From Streptomyces graminofaciens (GTDB taxonomy: Bacteria; Actinomycetota; Actinomycetes; Streptomycetales; Streptomycetaceae): 64,000 nucleotides of DNA. Of the stretch, positions 8,120-17,977 are shown one piece after another. Made by a program: the position numbers and the translations under genes. Below the pieces are notes generated by a model. That model saw only the letters and a program-made list of their open reading frames with translations. It was not told the DNA's origin and searched no databases. How positions within the stretch are numbered: position 1 is the first letter of the stretch; each line of letters begins with the position of its first letter. Location: NCBI RefSeq assembly GCF_030294945.1, contig NZ_AP018448.1, positions 8,032,501-8,096,500 on the forward strand. The letters are read 5' to 3'.

Positions 8120-8500
8120 ATGGCACGCGTTTCCGGTGTTGACATCCCGCGCGACAAGCGCGTGGAGGTTGCCCTCACCTACGTGTTCGGCATCGGCCGG
8201 ACCCTCTCCCAGGAGACGCTGGCAGCGACCGGCGTCAACCCGAACACCCGCGTTCGCGACCTCTCCGAGGAGCAGCTCGTCGCGATCCGCGAGTACGTGG
8301 ACAGCAACATCAAGACCGAGGGTGACCTCCGTCGCGAGATCCAGGCCGACATCCGCCGCAAGGTGGAGATCGGCTGCTACCAGGGTCTCCGTCACCGTCG
8401 TGGTCTGCCCGTCCGCGGTCAGCGCACCAGCACCAACGCCCGCACCCGCAAGGGCCCGCGTCGCGCCATCGCCGGTAAGAAGAAGCCGGGCAAGAAGTAG
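8120..8500 (+). CDS. rpsM: 30S ribosomal protein S13
   Basis: The 126-residue protein is S13 in the head of the small subunit, contacting the P-site tRNA. The start [20 protein letters not shown] and the basic [20 protein letters not shown] tail are diagnostic. It has an AGGAG ribosome site. The 199-bp upstream leader (7921-8119) contains a CCCCGG/CCGGGG hairpin near 8024-8043 and may hold a further promoter or a regulatory fold; no gene is apparent there. Confidence 0.97.
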   Translation: MARVSGVDIPRDKRVEVALTYVFGIGRTLSQETLAATGVNPNTRVRDLSEEQLVAIREYVDSNIKTEGDLRREIQADIRRKVEIGCYQGLRHRRGLPVRGQRTSTNARTRKGPRRAIAGKKKPGKK

Positions 8501-8565
8501 TCCACAGCGGACATACCGTCCAGCGGTCTTCGCTGTAGGACCGACCACCTCCCGTAGGAGTACAG

Positions 8566-8970
8566 ATGCCCCCCAAGGGTCGTCAGGGCGCTGCCAAGAA
8601 GGTGCGCCGCAAGGAAAAGAAGAACGTCGCTCACGGCCACGCGCACATCAAGAGCACGTTCAACAACACCATCGTTTCGATCACCGACCCGTCGGGCAAC
8701 GTGATCTCCTGGGCCTCCGCCGGCCACGTCGGCTTCAAGGGCTCCCGGAAGTCCACGCCGTTCGCCGCGCAGATGGCCGCCGAGTCGGCCGCCCGTCGCG
8801 CGCAGGAGCACGGCATGCGCAAGGTCGACGTGTTCGTCAAGGGCCCGGGCTCGGGTCGTGAGACGGCCATCCGTTCGCTGCAGGCGACCGGTCTCGAGGT
8901 CGGCTCCATCCAGGACGTCACGCCCACCCCGCACAACGGCTGCCGTCCGCCCAAGCGCCGCCGCGTCTGA
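8566..8970 (+). CDS. rpsK: 30S ribosomal protein S11
   Basis: The 134-residue protein is S11 of the platform of the small subunit. [33 protein letters not shown] and the ending [16 protein letters not shown] are characteristic. It is 65 bases downstream of rpsM in the usual alpha-operon order. In this lineage rpsD does not lie between rpsK and rpoA. Confidence 0.97.
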   Translation: MPPKGRQGAAKKVRRKEKKNVAHGHAHIKSTFNNTIVSITDPSGNVISWASAGHVGFKGSRKSTPFAAQMAAESAARRAQEHGMRKVDVFVKGPGSGRETAIRSLQATGLEVGSIQDVTPTPHNGCRPPKRRRV

Positions 8971-9011
8971 TCTTCGACAGATCTGACGCAGGCCGCTTGG
9001 TCTGAGGTTTT

Positions 9012-9045
9012 CGGGCGGTATGGCTCTTCGGGGCCATATCGCCCG
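9012..9045 (+). terminator. Stable hairpin in the rpsK-rpoA gap
   Basis: A 13-bp stem (9012-9024 with 9033-9045, one wobble) and an 8-base loop lie in the 160-bp gap before rpoA. No T tract follows, so it may act as an attenuator, a processing site or a 3'-end protector for the upstream ribosomal messages. Confidence 0.55.
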
Positions 9046-9130
9046 TACCCTTGTCAGCAGCATCAATTTCGGGCTACCGCCCGGTGGCAGGGCGTCAAAT
9101 AGCGGGCGCCCCTGACAGAAGGAACGCAAC

Positions 9131-10153
9131 ATGCTGATCGCTCAGCGTCCCTCGTTGACCGAAGAGGTCGTCGACGAGTTCCGCTCCCGGTTCGTGATCG
9201 AGCCGCTGGAGCCGGGCTTCGGCTACACCCTCGGCAACAGCCTCCGCCGTACGCTCCTGTCGTCGATCCCGGGTGCGGCGGTCACGTCCATCCGTATCGA
9301 CGGTGTCCTGCACGAGTTCACCACCGTGCCGGGCGTCAAGGAGGACGTCACCGACCTGATCCTCAACATCAAGCAGCTGGTCGTCTCCTCGGAGCACGAC
9401 GAGCCGGTCGTGATGTACCTGCGCAAGCAGGGCCCGGGTCTGGTCACCGCCGCCGACATCGCGCCCCCGGCCGGTGTCGAGGTGCACAACCCCGACCTCG
9501 TCCTCGCCACGCTCAACGGCAAGGGCAAGCTGGAGATGGAGCTGACGGTCGAGCGCGGCCGCGGTTACGTCTCCGCCGTGCAGAACAAGCAGGTGGGCCA
9601 GGAGATCGGCCGTATCCCGGTCGACTCCATCTACTCGCCGGTTCTCAAGGTCACGTACAAGGTCGAGGCGACTCGTGTCGAGCAGCGCACCGACTTCGAC
9701 AAGCTGATCGTCGACGTCGAGACCAAGCAGGCCATGCGTCCGCGTGACGCCATGGCGTCGGCCGGTAAGACCCTGGTCGAGCTGTTCGGTCTGGCCCGTG
9801 AGCTGAACATCGACGCCGAGGGCATCGACATGGGTCCGTCCCCGACGGACGCCGCGCTCGCCGCCGATCTGGCGCTGCCGATCGAGGAGCTGGAGCTCAC
9901 CGTTCGGTCGTACAACTGCCTCAAGCGTGAGGGCATCCACTCCGTGGGTGAGCTCGTCGCTCGTTCCGAGGCCGACCTGCTCGACATCCGCAACTTCGGC
10001 GCGAAGTCGATCGACGAGGTCAAGGCGAAGCTGGCCGGCATGGGCCTGGCCCTCAAGGACAGCCCGCCCGGATTCGACCCGACCGCCGCCGCCGACGCCT
10101 TCGGCGCCGACGACGACGCGGACGCGGGCTTCGTGGAGACCGAGCAGTACTGA
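9131..10153 (+). CDS. rpoA: DNA-directed RNA polymerase alpha subunit
   Basis: The 340-residue protein starts polymerase assembly and contacts activators through its C-terminal domain. The N-terminal dimerisation domain carries [20 protein letters not shown] and the C-terminal domain (about 245-315) carries the helix-hairpin-helix with [14 protein letters not shown] and [16 protein letters not shown]. An acidic tail rich in Asp follows. The ATG follows an AAGGAACG ribosome site. It is linked to rplQ downstream. Confidence 0.98.
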   Translation: MLIAQRPSLTEEVVDEFRSRFVIEPLEPGFGYTLGNSLRRTLLSSIPGAAVTSIRIDGVLHEFTTVPGVKEDVTDLILNIKQLVVSSEHDEPVVMYLRKQGPGLVTAADIAPPAGVEVHNPDLVLATLNGKGKLEMELTVERGRGYVSAVQNKQVGQEIGRIPVDSIYSPVLKVTYKVEATRVEQRTDFDKLIVDVETKQAMRPRDAMASAGKTLVELFGLARELNIDAEGIDMGPSPTDAALAADLALPIEELELTVRSYNCLKREGIHSVGELVARSEADLLDIRNFGAKSIDEVKAKLAGMGLALKDSPPGFDPTAAADAFGADDDADAGFVETEQY

Positions 10154-10270
10154 TCTCCACCACCTCCGGGGTTCGCGTCAGCGGACCCCGGATCTCCGAC
10201 AGACGACCGTCTGCTCGGATACTGACCTCGGTACCTGATACGGCCGGGGCAGACACCTAGGAGAAACACC

Positions 10271-10768
10271 ATGCCGAAGCCCACCAAGGGTGCCCGTCTG
10301 GGCGGCAGTGCCGCGCACGAGAAGCTGCTCCTCGCGAACCTGGCGAAGAGCCTCTTCGAGCACGGCCGTATCACCACCACCGAGGCGAAGGCCCGCCGTC
10401 TGCGGCCGTACGCCGAGCGTCTGGTCACCAAGGCGAAGAAGGGCGACCTTCACAACCGCCGTCAGGTGCTCCAGGTCATCACGGACAAGAGCGTCGTCCA
10501 CACGCTCTTCACCGAGATCGGCCCGCGCTACGAGAACCGCCCGGGTGGCTACACCCGTATCACCAAGATCGGTAACCGCCGTGGCGACAACGCGCCCATG
10601 GCCGTCATCGAGCTGGTCGAGGCGCTGACGGTTGCGCAGCAGGCGACCGGTGAGGCCGAGGCCGCCACCAAGCGTGCGGTCAAGGAGTCCGAGGAGGCCA
10701 AGGCCGCCGAGGAGACCAAGGCCGACGAGGTCGTCGAGGACGCCGCTGAGGAGTCCAAGGACGCCTGA
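10271..10768 (+). CDS. rplQ: 50S ribosomal protein L17
   Basis: The 165-residue protein contains the L17 core ([39 protein letters not shown]) up to about residue 120. An Ala/Glu/Lys-rich tail of roughly 45 residues extends it, as in other actinomycetes. It closes the alpha-type operon and is followed by a strong hairpin. Confidence 0.97.
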   Translation: MPKPTKGARLGGSAAHEKLLLANLAKSLFEHGRITTTEAKARRLRPYAERLVTKAKKGDLHNRRQVLQVITDKSVVHTLFTEIGPRYENRPGGYTRITKIGNRRGDNAPMAVIELVEALTVAQQATGEAEAATKRAVKESEEAKAAEETKADEVVEDAAEESKDA

Positions 10769-10784
10769 GGCTCTGCCTTGCAGT

Positions 10785-10817
10785 GAACGGGTCCGCCCCT
10801 TGAGGGCGGGCCCGTTC
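10785..10817 (+). terminator. Terminator after rplQ
   Basis: A 14-bp stem (10785-10798 with 10804-10817, including a T-G pair) and a short loop follow rplQ. Only a short T-rich stretch (CGTTTGTTG) follows, so some readthrough into truA 24 bases later is plausible. Confidence 0.75.
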
Positions 10818-10841
10818 CGCGTTTGTTGAGAGGATCCAGGA

Positions 10842-11708
10842 GTGAGTGACGAAGTACAGCCCGGGTTCGTGCGGGTACGGCTGGATCTTTCCTACGACGG
10901 TTCCGAGTTCTCCGGGTGGGCCAAGCAGGCCGGGGGGCGGCGGACCGTGCAGGGGGAGATCGAGGACGCGCTGCGGACCGTGACGCGGGCCGGGGGCACC
11001 ACCTACGAGCTGACCGTGGCCGGGCGGACGGATGCCGGGGTGCACGCGCGGGGGCAGGTGGCCCATGTGGATCTGCCGGAGAGCGTCTGGCGTGAGCATC
11101 ACGAGAAGCTGCTGAAGCGGCTCGCCGGGCGGCTGTCCAGGGACGTCCGGGTGTGGGCCCTGCGGGAGGCCCCCAGCGGCTTCAACGCGCGGTTCTCGGC
11201 CGTGTGGCGGCGGTACGCCTATCGGGTCACCGACAACCCGGGCGGGGTCGATCCGCTGCTGCGTAACCACGTCCTCTGGCACGACTGGCCGCTGGACGTG
11301 GACGCCATGAACGAGGCCGCGCGGCGGCTGCTCGGCGAGCACGACTTCGCCGCCTACTGCAAGCGGCGCGAGGGGGCGACGACCATTCGTACGCTCCAGG
11401 AGCTGAGCCTGGTGCGGGGCGAGGACGGGATCATCACCGCCACCGTGCGCGCCGACGCGTTCTGCCACAACATGGTGCGCTCGCTCATCGGGGCGCTGCT
11501 GTTCGTGGGGGACGGGCACCGGGACGCCGACTGGCCCGGGAAGGTGCTGGGCGCCGGAGTGCGGGACTCCGCCGTGCATGTCGTACGGCCGCACGGGCTG
11601 ACCCTGGAAGAGGTCGGGTATCCGGCGGACGAGCTGCTGGCCGCGCGGAACAAGGAGGCGCGGAACAAGCGGACGCTGCCGGGCGCGCCCGGGGCCGGCT
11701 GCTGCTGA
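10842..11708 (+). CDS. truA: tRNA pseudouridine(38-40) synthase TruA
   Basis: The 288-residue enzyme converts uridines 38-40 of the tRNA anticodon arm to pseudouridine. The catalytic Asp lies in [15 protein letters not shown], and [21 protein letters not shown] and the N-terminal [13 protein letters not shown] are all family motifs. It uses a GTG start after AGGATCCAGGA. A short Ala/Pro/Gly tail with terminal cysteines is unusual but probably neutral. It follows rplQ, as in many Gram-positive genomes. Confidence 0.96.
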   Translation: MSDEVQPGFVRVRLDLSYDGSEFSGWAKQAGGRRTVQGEIEDALRTVTRAGGTTYELTVAGRTDAGVHARGQVAHVDLPESVWREHHEKLLKRLAGRLSRDVRVWALREAPSGFNARFSAVWRRYAYRVTDNPGGVDPLLRNHVLWHDWPLDVDAMNEAARRLLGEHDFAAYCKRREGATTIRTLQELSLVRGEDGIITATVRADAFCHNMVRSLIGALLFVGDGHRDADWPGKVLGAGVRDSAVHVVRPHGLTLEEVGYPADELLAARNKEARNKRTLPGAPGAGCC

Positions 11709-11727
11709 CCCCGGACGGCCTTGTGGG

Positions 11728-12621
11728 CTACTGCGCGTCGGCCGCCGCCGACGCCTGGGCCTCGCCCCGGCGGCGGATCTGGCGGAATGTGAACTCGCCC
11801 AGGTTGTTGCCGGCGGTGAGGACGGCCGTGTCCTTCTCCGTCACGTCCTTGCCGTCGGTGAAGCCGGACACCGTGAAGTAGGCGTAGCGGCCGTAGGAGT
11901 TGGTGGTCGTGTAGCAGAACGTCGTACGGCAGAAGTCGGGGACGCCGTCGCCGGAGAGCGAGGTGATGATGCTCTTCTTGTCCGAGTCCGCCTTCACCTT
12001 GGTCGCCTGGGCCTCGGTGTCGAAGAGGGCGACGCCGACCGTGACCGCGATCTTGCCCTTGTAGTACGTCACGCGCATGACGCGGGTGCAGTCGTTCTTC
12101 GTCAGGACCTTGTCGAGGGTGCCCTGGACGGCCGAGGCGCAGTCGGTCGTGGAGGCCGTGGGGCCCTTGCGGTACACCACGTCGTCATCGTCCGTCACCT
12201 GGGAGCCCGGGAAGAGGATGTCGGGGCTGATGGCCGCCTTGTCCTTCTTCACATCGGAGATGAAGTCCTTCGGGTTCAGCGCCGGAGGGGCCGAGGTCGG
12301 CGCGAAGGACGGGTCCGCCTTGGCGCTGGCGCTCGGGATGTCCGCGGTGGCGGGCAGGTCGTTCGTGGGCTGGTTGGCCGTGGTGGAGCCGCTGTCGGCG
12401 CTGACGACGGCCATGGCCACCGCGGCGCCTATGCCGACCGTGGCGAGCGCGCCGCCGACGATCAGCATCAGTCTGCGGCGTTTGTTGCGTGATTCGGACT
12501 GTTCGGCCATGGCGGCCCAGTCCGGGGTCTGATTCGAGGAACCCCACTGCTGCTGCGGTTCGCCCCACGGATTGTGGGAACCCCCGGGGCTCCATTGGGA
12601 CCCCCCCTGCCCATAGCTCAT
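11728..12621 (-). CDS. Membrane-anchored protein of unknown function with Gly/Gln/Trp-rich N-terminus
   Basis: The 297-residue product has a cytosolic N-terminus rich in Gly, Ser, Gln and Trp, then the basic SRNKRRRLML and a single membrane span at about 52-74. A Ser/Thr/Pro-rich linker (about 75-110) leads to an extracytoplasmic domain with four cysteines (TTDCASA, KNDCTRV, DFCRTTFCYTT). No catalytic motif was recognised. This layout resembles actinobacterial membrane-linked, substrate-like proteins, but the family is unknown to me. It is convergent with truA. The ATG at 12621 was chosen; a second ATG three codons upstream is possible. Confidence 0.75.
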   Translation of the reverse strand: MSYGQGGSQWSPGGSHNPWGEPQQQWGSSNQTPDWAAMAEQSESRNKRRRLMLIVGGALATVGIGAAVAMAVVSADSGSTTANQPTNDLPATADIPSASAKADPSFAPTSAPPALNPKDFISDVKKDKAAISPDILFPGSQVTDDDDVVYRKGPTASTTDCASAVQGTLDKVLTKNDCTRVMRVTYYKGKIAVTVGVALFDTEAQATKVKADSDKKSIITSLSGDGVPDFCRTTFCYTTTNSYGRYAYFTVSGFTDGKDVTEKDTAVLTAGNNLGEFTFRQIRRRGEAQASAAADAQ

Positions 12622-12705
12622 GGGCCGCATTTTAGACGGGTCAAGACGGGTGAAGGGGCGTGCTGCTCGGTCTCCTTGGGGACTTGAGCCCCTAGCGTGA
12701 CCTGA

Positions 12706-13998
12706 GTGAGCACGGGCAAAAGTGGCAACTGTGGGTGGTCCGGGACGATCGCGCGCCGGGCGTCGGGCGAGCGGACCGGCGCCCTCGGATGGTGGGCGCG
12801 TTCCGCTTCGTGGCCGGCGTGGGTGGTGCTGGGGGTCGTGTTGTGCGCGCCGGTGGTGAACATGGCGCGGGGGTCGGCGGACGGCGGGATGGACAACGCG
12901 ATCGTCGTACGGGCGGCGCGGACGTGGCTGGCGGGTGGGTCGCCGTACGACGATCCGCACTTTCTGTATCTGCCGAGTGCGGTGCTGGCGGCTGTGCCGG
13001 AGGCGGTGCTGCCGGTGGAGGCGCTGCGGCTGGTCGTGCCCGCGGTGGTGACCTCGCTGCTGGTGGTGGGGTGGGCGGCCGCGCTGCGGGTCCATGGGGT
13101 GCCGTGGCGGAGTCGGTTCGCGGTGGTCGGGCTGGTGGGGCTGGCGATGGGGTTCGCGCCCTTCGGGCATCTGGTGCGGCTCGGGAACTGGACGGCGGTG
13201 GCGGCGGCCGCGCTGCCGTTGGGGCTGCTGGCGGTGGTCCGGGGGCGGTGGGGCGCGGCGGGGCTGGTGTTCGGGGCGGCGGTCGCTCTGAAGCCGTTGC
13301 TCGCGCCCATGGCGCTGCTGTTCGTGTTCGCCCGGCGGTGGAGGGAGCTGGGCGTGATGGTGGGGGTGCCGGTGGTGGCCTCGGGTGGGGCGGCGCTGGT
13401 GATGCCGGATCCGGTGGGGTTCTTCACACGGACCCTGCCGTTTCTGGCGCGGGGCGAGGACCGGTTCGTACGGCTGTACGAGGCGTCGCCGGGGGCCGTG
13501 CTGATGCGGGTGGGGGTGCCGGAGGGGGTGGCCGTGGGGGTGGGGGTCGTGGGGGCGTCGGTGGGGGTGGGATGTGCGTTCCTGAGGTGGCGGCGGGGTG
13601 GGGAGGACGGGGGCGTGGGTGCGGAGGGGGCGCGCGTGGGGGAGACGGGGGCGTTGGTGATGCTCTCCGCGTTTCTGGTGTCCCGGCCGTCGTACGACCA
13701 CTACCTGCTGGTGGTGGTGCCGGTGCTGGTGGCGGGGGTGTTGCGGGTGGGGGGTGTGGCGCGCAGTCCCTGGTTCTGGGTGGGGATGGTGCCGCAGGTG
13801 CCCGGGTTCACCTGGCCCTTTCTGGAGGTGGCGACTCGGCGGGCCTTCCGGGATGCTTTGAGTCTGTGTGTGGTGGGTGGGGGCGCGGCTTGGTGGGTGG
13901 TGGCTCGTCGGAGGGTTTCGCCCCCGCAGTCCCTGCCCGTCCCGTCACCAGGGGCTGCCGCTCCTTCGGCCCCGCCGCGCCCTCGAGCTCGGGGGTGA
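12706..13998 (+). CDS. Polytopic membrane glycosyltransferase, GT87/DUF2029-like
   Basis: The 430-residue protein has about nine to ten hydrophobic segments. The first periplasmic loop contains DNAIVVRAARTWLAGGSPYD and FLYLP, which resembles the GT87 (DUF2029) mannosyltransferases that use polyprenyl-phosphate mannose on lipoglycans. KPLLAPMALLFVF is also in keeping with that family. The start is a GTG. It is divergent from the membrane-anchored protein gene, with 84 bases between them. Substrate is not inferable from the sequence alone. Confidence 0.78.
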   Translation: MSTGKSGNCGWSGTIARRASGERTGALGWWARSASWPAWVVLGVVLCAPVVNMARGSADGGMDNAIVVRAARTWLAGGSPYDDPHFLYLPSAVLAAVPEAVLPVEALRLVVPAVVTSLLVVGWAAALRVHGVPWRSRFAVVGLVGLAMGFAPFGHLVRLGNWTAVAAAALPLGLLAVVRGRWGAAGLVFGAAVALKPLLAPMALLFVFARRWRELGVMVGVPVVASGGAALVMPDPVGFFTRTLPFLARGEDRFVRLYEASPGAVLMRVGVPEGVAVGVGVVGASVGVGCAFLRWRRGGEDGGVGAEGARVGETGALVMLSAFLVSRPSYDHYLLVVVPVLVAGVLRVGGVARSPWFWVGMVPQVPGFTWPFLEVATRRAFRDALSLCVVGGGAAWWVVARRRVSPPQSLPVPSPGAAAPSAPPRPRARG

Positions 13999-14021
13999 GT
14001 GAGCGCTGCGGCGGGCTCGTT

Positions 14022-14051
14022 TTGACCCGTGTGGGGGCGCGCGGGTATTCT
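14022..14051 (+). promoter_or_regulatory. Candidate promoter of rplM-rpsI
   Basis: TTGACC at 14022 and TATTCT at 14046 are separated by 18 bases, a good HrdB-like promoter placed about 180 bases upstream of rplM. The region downstream is AT-richer than its surroundings and would form the leader of the ribosomal message. Confidence 0.6.
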
Positions 14052-14232
14052 GCATTTTCGTTATGTGTATTGGCTTGCTCATTCTCACGTGAGGGGCCCT
14101 TACACCGGTCCACCGGGCCGATGACCAGCGACCAGCACGCGGTATGCGTCACCGCAGTGCGGTCCGGGCTGTCGTGATCGTCTTCGGTGACCTTGTCAGG
14201 ACCATTCACTGAAGAAGCGAAGGCTACGAACC

Positions 14233-14676
14233 GTGCGTACGTACAGCCCCAAGCCCGGCGACGTCACTCGCCAGTGGCACGTCATCGACGCTCAGGACAT
14301 CGTCCTGGGTCGTCTGGCGACCACGGCAGCTAACCTCCTCCGGGGCAAGCACAAGCCGACCTATGCCCCGCACATGGACATGGGCGACTTCGTCATCATC
14401 ATCAACGCCGACAAGGTTCACCTGTCCGGCAACAAGAAGACCCAGAAGCTGGCGTACCGCCACTCCGGTTACCCGGGTGGTCTGCGCTCCGTCCGTTACG
14501 ACGAGCTGCTGGCGAAGAACCCCGAGAAGGCCGTCGAGAAGGCCATCAAGGGCATGATCCCCAAGAACACCCTGGGCCGTCAGATGCTCTCGAAGCTGAA
14601 GGTCTACTCGGGCGACCAGCACCCGCACGCTGCCCAGCAGCCGGTGCCGTTCGAGATCACCCAGGTCGCGCAGTAG
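14233..14676 (+). CDS. rplM: 50S ribosomal protein L13
   Basis: The 147-residue protein is L13, an early assembly protein of the large subunit. [37 protein letters not shown] and [14 protein letters not shown] are family signatures. It starts with GTG. It is co-transcribed with rpsI 42 bases downstream, an invariant pair in bacteria. Confidence 0.97.
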   Translation: MRTYSPKPGDVTRQWHVIDAQDIVLGRLATTAANLLRGKHKPTYAPHMDMGDFVIIINADKVHLSGNKKTQKLAYRHSGYPGGLRSVRYDELLAKNPEKAVEKAIKGMIPKNTLGRQMLSKLKVYSGDQHPHAAQQPVPFEITQVAQ

Positions 14677-14718
14677 TTCCGGCCACCCCCTAAGACGAAA
14701 AAGAATCTGAGGAGAATC

Positions 14719-15246
14719 GTGGCCGAGACCACTGTCGAGCAGCCGGTCGAAGAGACCGAGACCGAGCTCGTCGACATCGACAGCTACACCACCGAGTCGG
14801 ACGTCCCCGTCGAGGGCGAGTACACCTCCGAGTCCCTCGCCTCCCGCTTCGGTGACCCGCAGCCGGCCGCCGGCCTGGGCCGTCGCAAGAACGCCATCGC
14901 CCGCGTCCGGATCGTTCCGGGCTCCGGCAAGTGGAAGATCAACGGGCGTACGCTCGAGGACTACTTCCCGAACAAGGTGCACCAGCAGGAGGTCAACGAG
15001 CCGTTCAAGGTTCTTGAGCTCGAGGGTCGCTACGACGTCATCGCCCGTATCGCCGGTGGCGGCGTCTCCGGCCAGGCCGGTGCGCTCCGTCTCGGTGTCG
15101 CCCGCGCGCTGAACGAGGCCGACGTCGACAACAACCGCGGCGCGCTCAAGAAGGCCGGCTTCCTCCGCCGCGACGACCGTGCGGTCGAGCGCAAGAAGGC
15201 CGGTCTGAAGAAGGCCCGCAAGGCTCCGCAGTACAGCAAGCGTTAA
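14719..15246 (+). CDS. rpsI: 30S ribosomal protein S9
   Basis: The 175-residue protein ends in [12 protein letters not shown], whose C-terminal Lys-Arg touches the P-site tRNA. The S9 core begins at about residue 50 ([17 protein letters not shown]). The first 45 residues are an acidic Glu/Thr/Ser-rich extension found in actinomycete S9. It starts with GTG after TGAGGAGAATC. Confidence 0.97.
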   Translation: MAETTVEQPVEETETELVDIDSYTTESDVPVEGEYTSESLASRFGDPQPAAGLGRRKNAIARVRIVPGSGKWKINGRTLEDYFPNKVHQQEVNEPFKVLELEGRYDVIARIAGGGVSGQAGALRLGVARALNEADVDNNRGALKKAGFLRRDDRAVERKKAGLKKARKAPQYSKR

Positions 15247-15274
15247 TCACGCCGCTTCGCTGCACCGCAGGTAT

Positions 15275-15316
15275 CGCCCCGGTGGCACGCTTCGTGCCGC
15301 CGGGGCGGTCTGTTTT
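15275..15316 (+). terminator. Rho-independent terminator after rpsI
   Basis: A 15-bp stem (15275-15289 with 15293-15307, one T-G pair) with a three-base loop is followed by GTCTGTTTT. It ends the rplM-rpsI unit. Confidence 0.88.
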
Positions 15317-15495
15317 CGGGGGCCGCCAGGCTTAGCCGGGGCGGGCGTTTTTCGCAGGGTTATCCACAGACTGCCGGTACAACCCCTATAGGGGGAGGAC
15401 AGTCTCAGGGGATGTACTTGGTCCGGGGAGTGCCGGGACACTCAGTGGATACCTGGTACGAGCCGCACATTCTCAGCAATTCGGAGGACACCACA

Positions 15496-16854
15496 GTGGG
15501 ACGACTCTTCGGCACGGACGGCGTGCGCGGTGTCGCCAACGCGGATCTGACGGCCGAGCTCGCGCTCGGACTCTCCGTCGCGGCGGCACACGTACTCGCC
15601 GAGGCGGGAACGTTCGAGGGCCACAAGCCGGTGGCGGTGGTCGGGCGTGATCCGCGAGCGTCCGGGGAGTTCCTGGAGGCCGCCGTGGTGGCCGGCCTCG
15701 CCAGCGCGGGCGTGGACGTCCTGCTCGTCGGTGTGCTGCCCACCCCCGCGGTGGCGTTCCTCACCGGCGAGCTGGGCGCCGACCTCGGCGTGATGCTCTC
15801 CGCCAGCCACAACGCCATGCCCGACAACGGCATCAAGTTCTTCGCCCGCGGCGGCCACAAGCTCGCCGACGAGCTGGAGGACAGGATCGAGGGCGTCTAC
15901 GAGGAGCACCGGACCGGGGCGCCCTGGGACCGGCCCACCGGCGCGGGCGTCGGGCGCGTCAGCTCGTACGACGAAGGGTTCGAGCGCTACGTCGAGCATC
16001 TGCTCTCCGCGCTCCCCAACCGCCTCGACGGGCTCAAGGTCGTCCTCGACGAGGCGCACGGTGCCGCCGCCGGGGTCTCGCCGGAGGTCTTCAGGCGGGC
16101 CGGGGCCGAGATCGTCACCATCGGGGCCGAGCCCGACGGGCTCAACATCAACGACGGGTGCGGGTCCACGCACCTCGCGAAGGTGCGCGCCGCCGTCGTC
16201 GAGCAGGGGGCGCACCTCGGTATCGCGCACGACGGGGACGCCGACCGATGCCTCGCCGTGGACCACGAGGGCAACGAGGTCGACGGCGACCAGATCCTCG
16301 CCGTGCTCGCGCTGGACATGAGGGAGCGGGGGGCGCTCCGCGCGGACACCGTCGTCGCCACCGTCATGTCCAACCTCGGCTTCAAGCTGGCGCTGGAGCG
16401 GGAGGGGCTGCGGCTGGTGCAGACCGCGGTCGGGGACCGGTATGTGCTCGAGGAGATGAAGGAGCACGGGTTCGCCCTCGGTGGTGAGCAGTCCGGGCAT
16501 GTGATCGTGCTGGATCACGCGACCACCGGTGACGGTACGTTGACGGGGCTGCTGCTCGCGGCTCGGGTCGCTCGGACCGGTCGTACGCTCAAGGAGCTGG
16601 CCGGGGTGATGGAGCGGTTGCCTCAGGTGCTCGTCAATGTGCCCGATGTGGATCGGGCCCGGGTGGGGACGTCTGTGGAGTTGGCCGAGGCCGTGGCTGA
16701 GGCCGAGCGGGAACTTGGGTCCACGGGGCGGGTGCTGCTTCGGCCTTCTGGGACCGAGCCGTTGGTTCGGGTGATGGTCGAGGCTTCCGACATCGAGCAG
16801 GCTCGGTCTGTTGCCGGGCGGCTGGCTGATGTGGTGAAGTCCGCGCTCGGCTGA
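15496..16854 (+). CDS. glmM: Phosphoglucosamine mutase
   Basis: The 452-residue enzyme converts glucosamine-6-phosphate to glucosamine-1-phosphate for UDP-GlcNAc and peptidoglycan. The active serine (Ser104) lies in [17 protein letters not shown], the metal site in [10 protein letters not shown] and the sugar loop in GGEQSGHVI. The GTG at 15496 gives the standard N-terminus [11 protein letters not shown] and follows TCGGAGGACACC; an in-frame ATG at 15412 would add a non-conserved extension. The length matches the family. It acts just after GlmS, encoded at 21.7-23.5 kb. Confidence 0.97.
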   Translation: MGRLFGTDGVRGVANADLTAELALGLSVAAAHVLAEAGTFEGHKPVAVVGRDPRASGEFLEAAVVAGLASAGVDVLLVGVLPTPAVAFLTGELGADLGVMLSASHNAMPDNGIKFFARGGHKLADELEDRIEGVYEEHRTGAPWDRPTGAGVGRVSSYDEGFERYVEHLLSALPNRLDGLKVVLDEAHGAAAGVSPEVFRRAGAEIVTIGAEPDGLNINDGCGSTHLAKVRAAVVEQGAHLGIAHDGDADRCLAVDHEGNEVDGDQILAVLALDMRERGALRADTVVATVMSNLGFKLALEREGLRLVQTAVGDRYVLEEMKEHGFALGGEQSGHVIVLDHATTGDGTLTGLLLAARVARTGRTLKELAGVMERLPQVLVNVPDVDRARVGTSVELAEAVAEAERELGSTGRVLLRPSGTEPLVRVMVEASDIEQARSVAGRLADVVKSALG

Positions 16855-16864
16855 ATCGCCGGGT

Positions 16865-16961
16865 AGGGGCGTGGGGTTCTGTGGTTCGCGGGCTGCGGGT
16901 GATGCGTGGCTTGTCGCGCCCACGCGGCTGAGCCGCGAATCAGCAGAGCCCCGCGCCCCTT
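16865..16961. repeat. Large imperfect inverted repeat, Streptomyces-type intergenic element
   Basis: Arms at 16866-16891 and 16933-16960 are complementary with a few mismatches (GGGGCGTGGGG.. against ..CCCCGCGCCCC). Inside them lies a second inverted repeat GCGTGG/CCACGC (16904-16909 with 16919-16924). The core GTGGCTTGTCGCGC recurs at 28088 in this window. The element sits between convergent glmM and the DUF389 gene and could act as a bidirectional terminator. I recall similar GC-rich elements scattered in many Streptomyces genomes. Confidence 0.7.
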
Positions 16962-16978
16962 TCCCATGTGCCTCCTGG

Positions 16979-17917
16979 CTACAGGTTGCTGAACCGGCTG
17001 CGCTGCCTTGACCACAGCCACTTCTGGAAGAAGAGGGTGAGCGTGCCGGCCAGGACGATGCCCAGGAGGTTCAGGAGGAGCTGGTTGGTGGAGCCGACCG
17101 TCTGGGTCGTGTCGCCGTAGCTCAGGGCGACCGCCGCGTTGGCGGCTGCCGGGACCGTCGTGACCGAGATGGCCACGCCCACCAGGGCGCCCGACTTGGC
17201 CGAGGTGAGGGACAGGGTGCCCGCGATGCCGGCCAGGACCGCCACGACGAAGGAGAACGCGTCGGGGGCGTAGACGAAGCCGGTGTTGGGGCGGTCGTCG
17301 TCCAGCTGCTCCAGGCTGAACTGGCCGAGTGCGTCCATGAGGAGGCTGAACCCGACCGTCACGGCCATCGCCACCGCGAAGCCCACGATCAGGGCGGTGA
17401 GGGAGCGGAGCGCCAGGCGTGGGTGGCGTTGGACGATGGCCGTGCTGAGACCGGCCAGGGGGCCGAACTCCGGGCCCACCGCCATCGCGCCGACGATCAG
17501 GATCGCGTTGTCGAGGACCACACCGCAGGCCGCGATCATCGTGGCGAGCGTGAGGAAGGCGATGTAGGTGACGGAGAGCGTCGACTCCTCGTGCGTCGCG
17601 TCCGCCAGGTGCTCCCACAGCACCGCGTCCGCCCCCTCGCCCGGCGCCTCCTCCTCGGCCTTGTCGGCGCGCCTGGAGAGCGACAGATCGATGTTGTCGA
17701 CGGCGATCGAGCCCGTCTTGTCGAGGTCCAACGCCCTTAGCGCGCCGATCAGTTCGTCGCCCGCCTCACGGGCGACGTCGCACATCACGACGTCGCCGGC
17801 GGGGTTGCGGGCGGCGCCCGCCAGGACGACGAGGTGGGTCGTGCCGACCGTCTTCTCGATCAGGCGGACCACTTCGTCGGTACTGTCGGACGGGGTGATG
17901 AGGCGCAGATGCAGCAT
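16979..17917 (-). CDS. DUF389 family membrane protein
   Basis: The 312-residue protein has a cytosolic N-terminal ferredoxin-like region (about 1-80), then a linker and about six membrane segments from residue 115 on. The motif NAILIVGAMAVGPEFGPLAG is characteristic of the DUF389 (TIGR00341-type) family, whose function is not established. It is divergently organised relative to nothing nearby and lies 60 bases downstream of coaA on the same strand, so co-transcription with coaA is possible. Confidence 0.88.
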   Translation of the reverse strand: MLHLRLITPSDSTDEVVRLIEKTVGTTHLVVLAGAARNPAGDVVMCDVAREAGDELIGALRALDLDKTGSIAVDNIDLSLSRRADKAEEEAPGEGADAVLWEHLADATHEESTLSVTYIAFLTLATMIAACGVVLDNAILIVGAMAVGPEFGPLAGLSTAIVQRHPRLALRSLTALIVGFAVAMAVTVGFSLLMDALGQFSLEQLDDDRPNTGFVYAPDAFSFVVAVLAGIAGTLSLTSAKSGALVGVAISVTTVPAAANAAVALSYGDTTQTVGSTNQLLLNLLGIVLAGTLTLFFQKWLWSRQRSRFSNL

Positions 17918-17977
17918 GACGTCTTTCTAACAGGCCGTGGTTACGGCCTCCCGGACGCCTCACAGATTTGAACGGCC

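Noticed and set aside
11728..13701. A very long minus-strand frame extending upstream of the membrane-anchored protein through the glycosyltransferase gene
   Set aside because: The extension is Pro/Arg/His-rich and lies antisense to a gene with clear membrane spans; the real start is at 12621.
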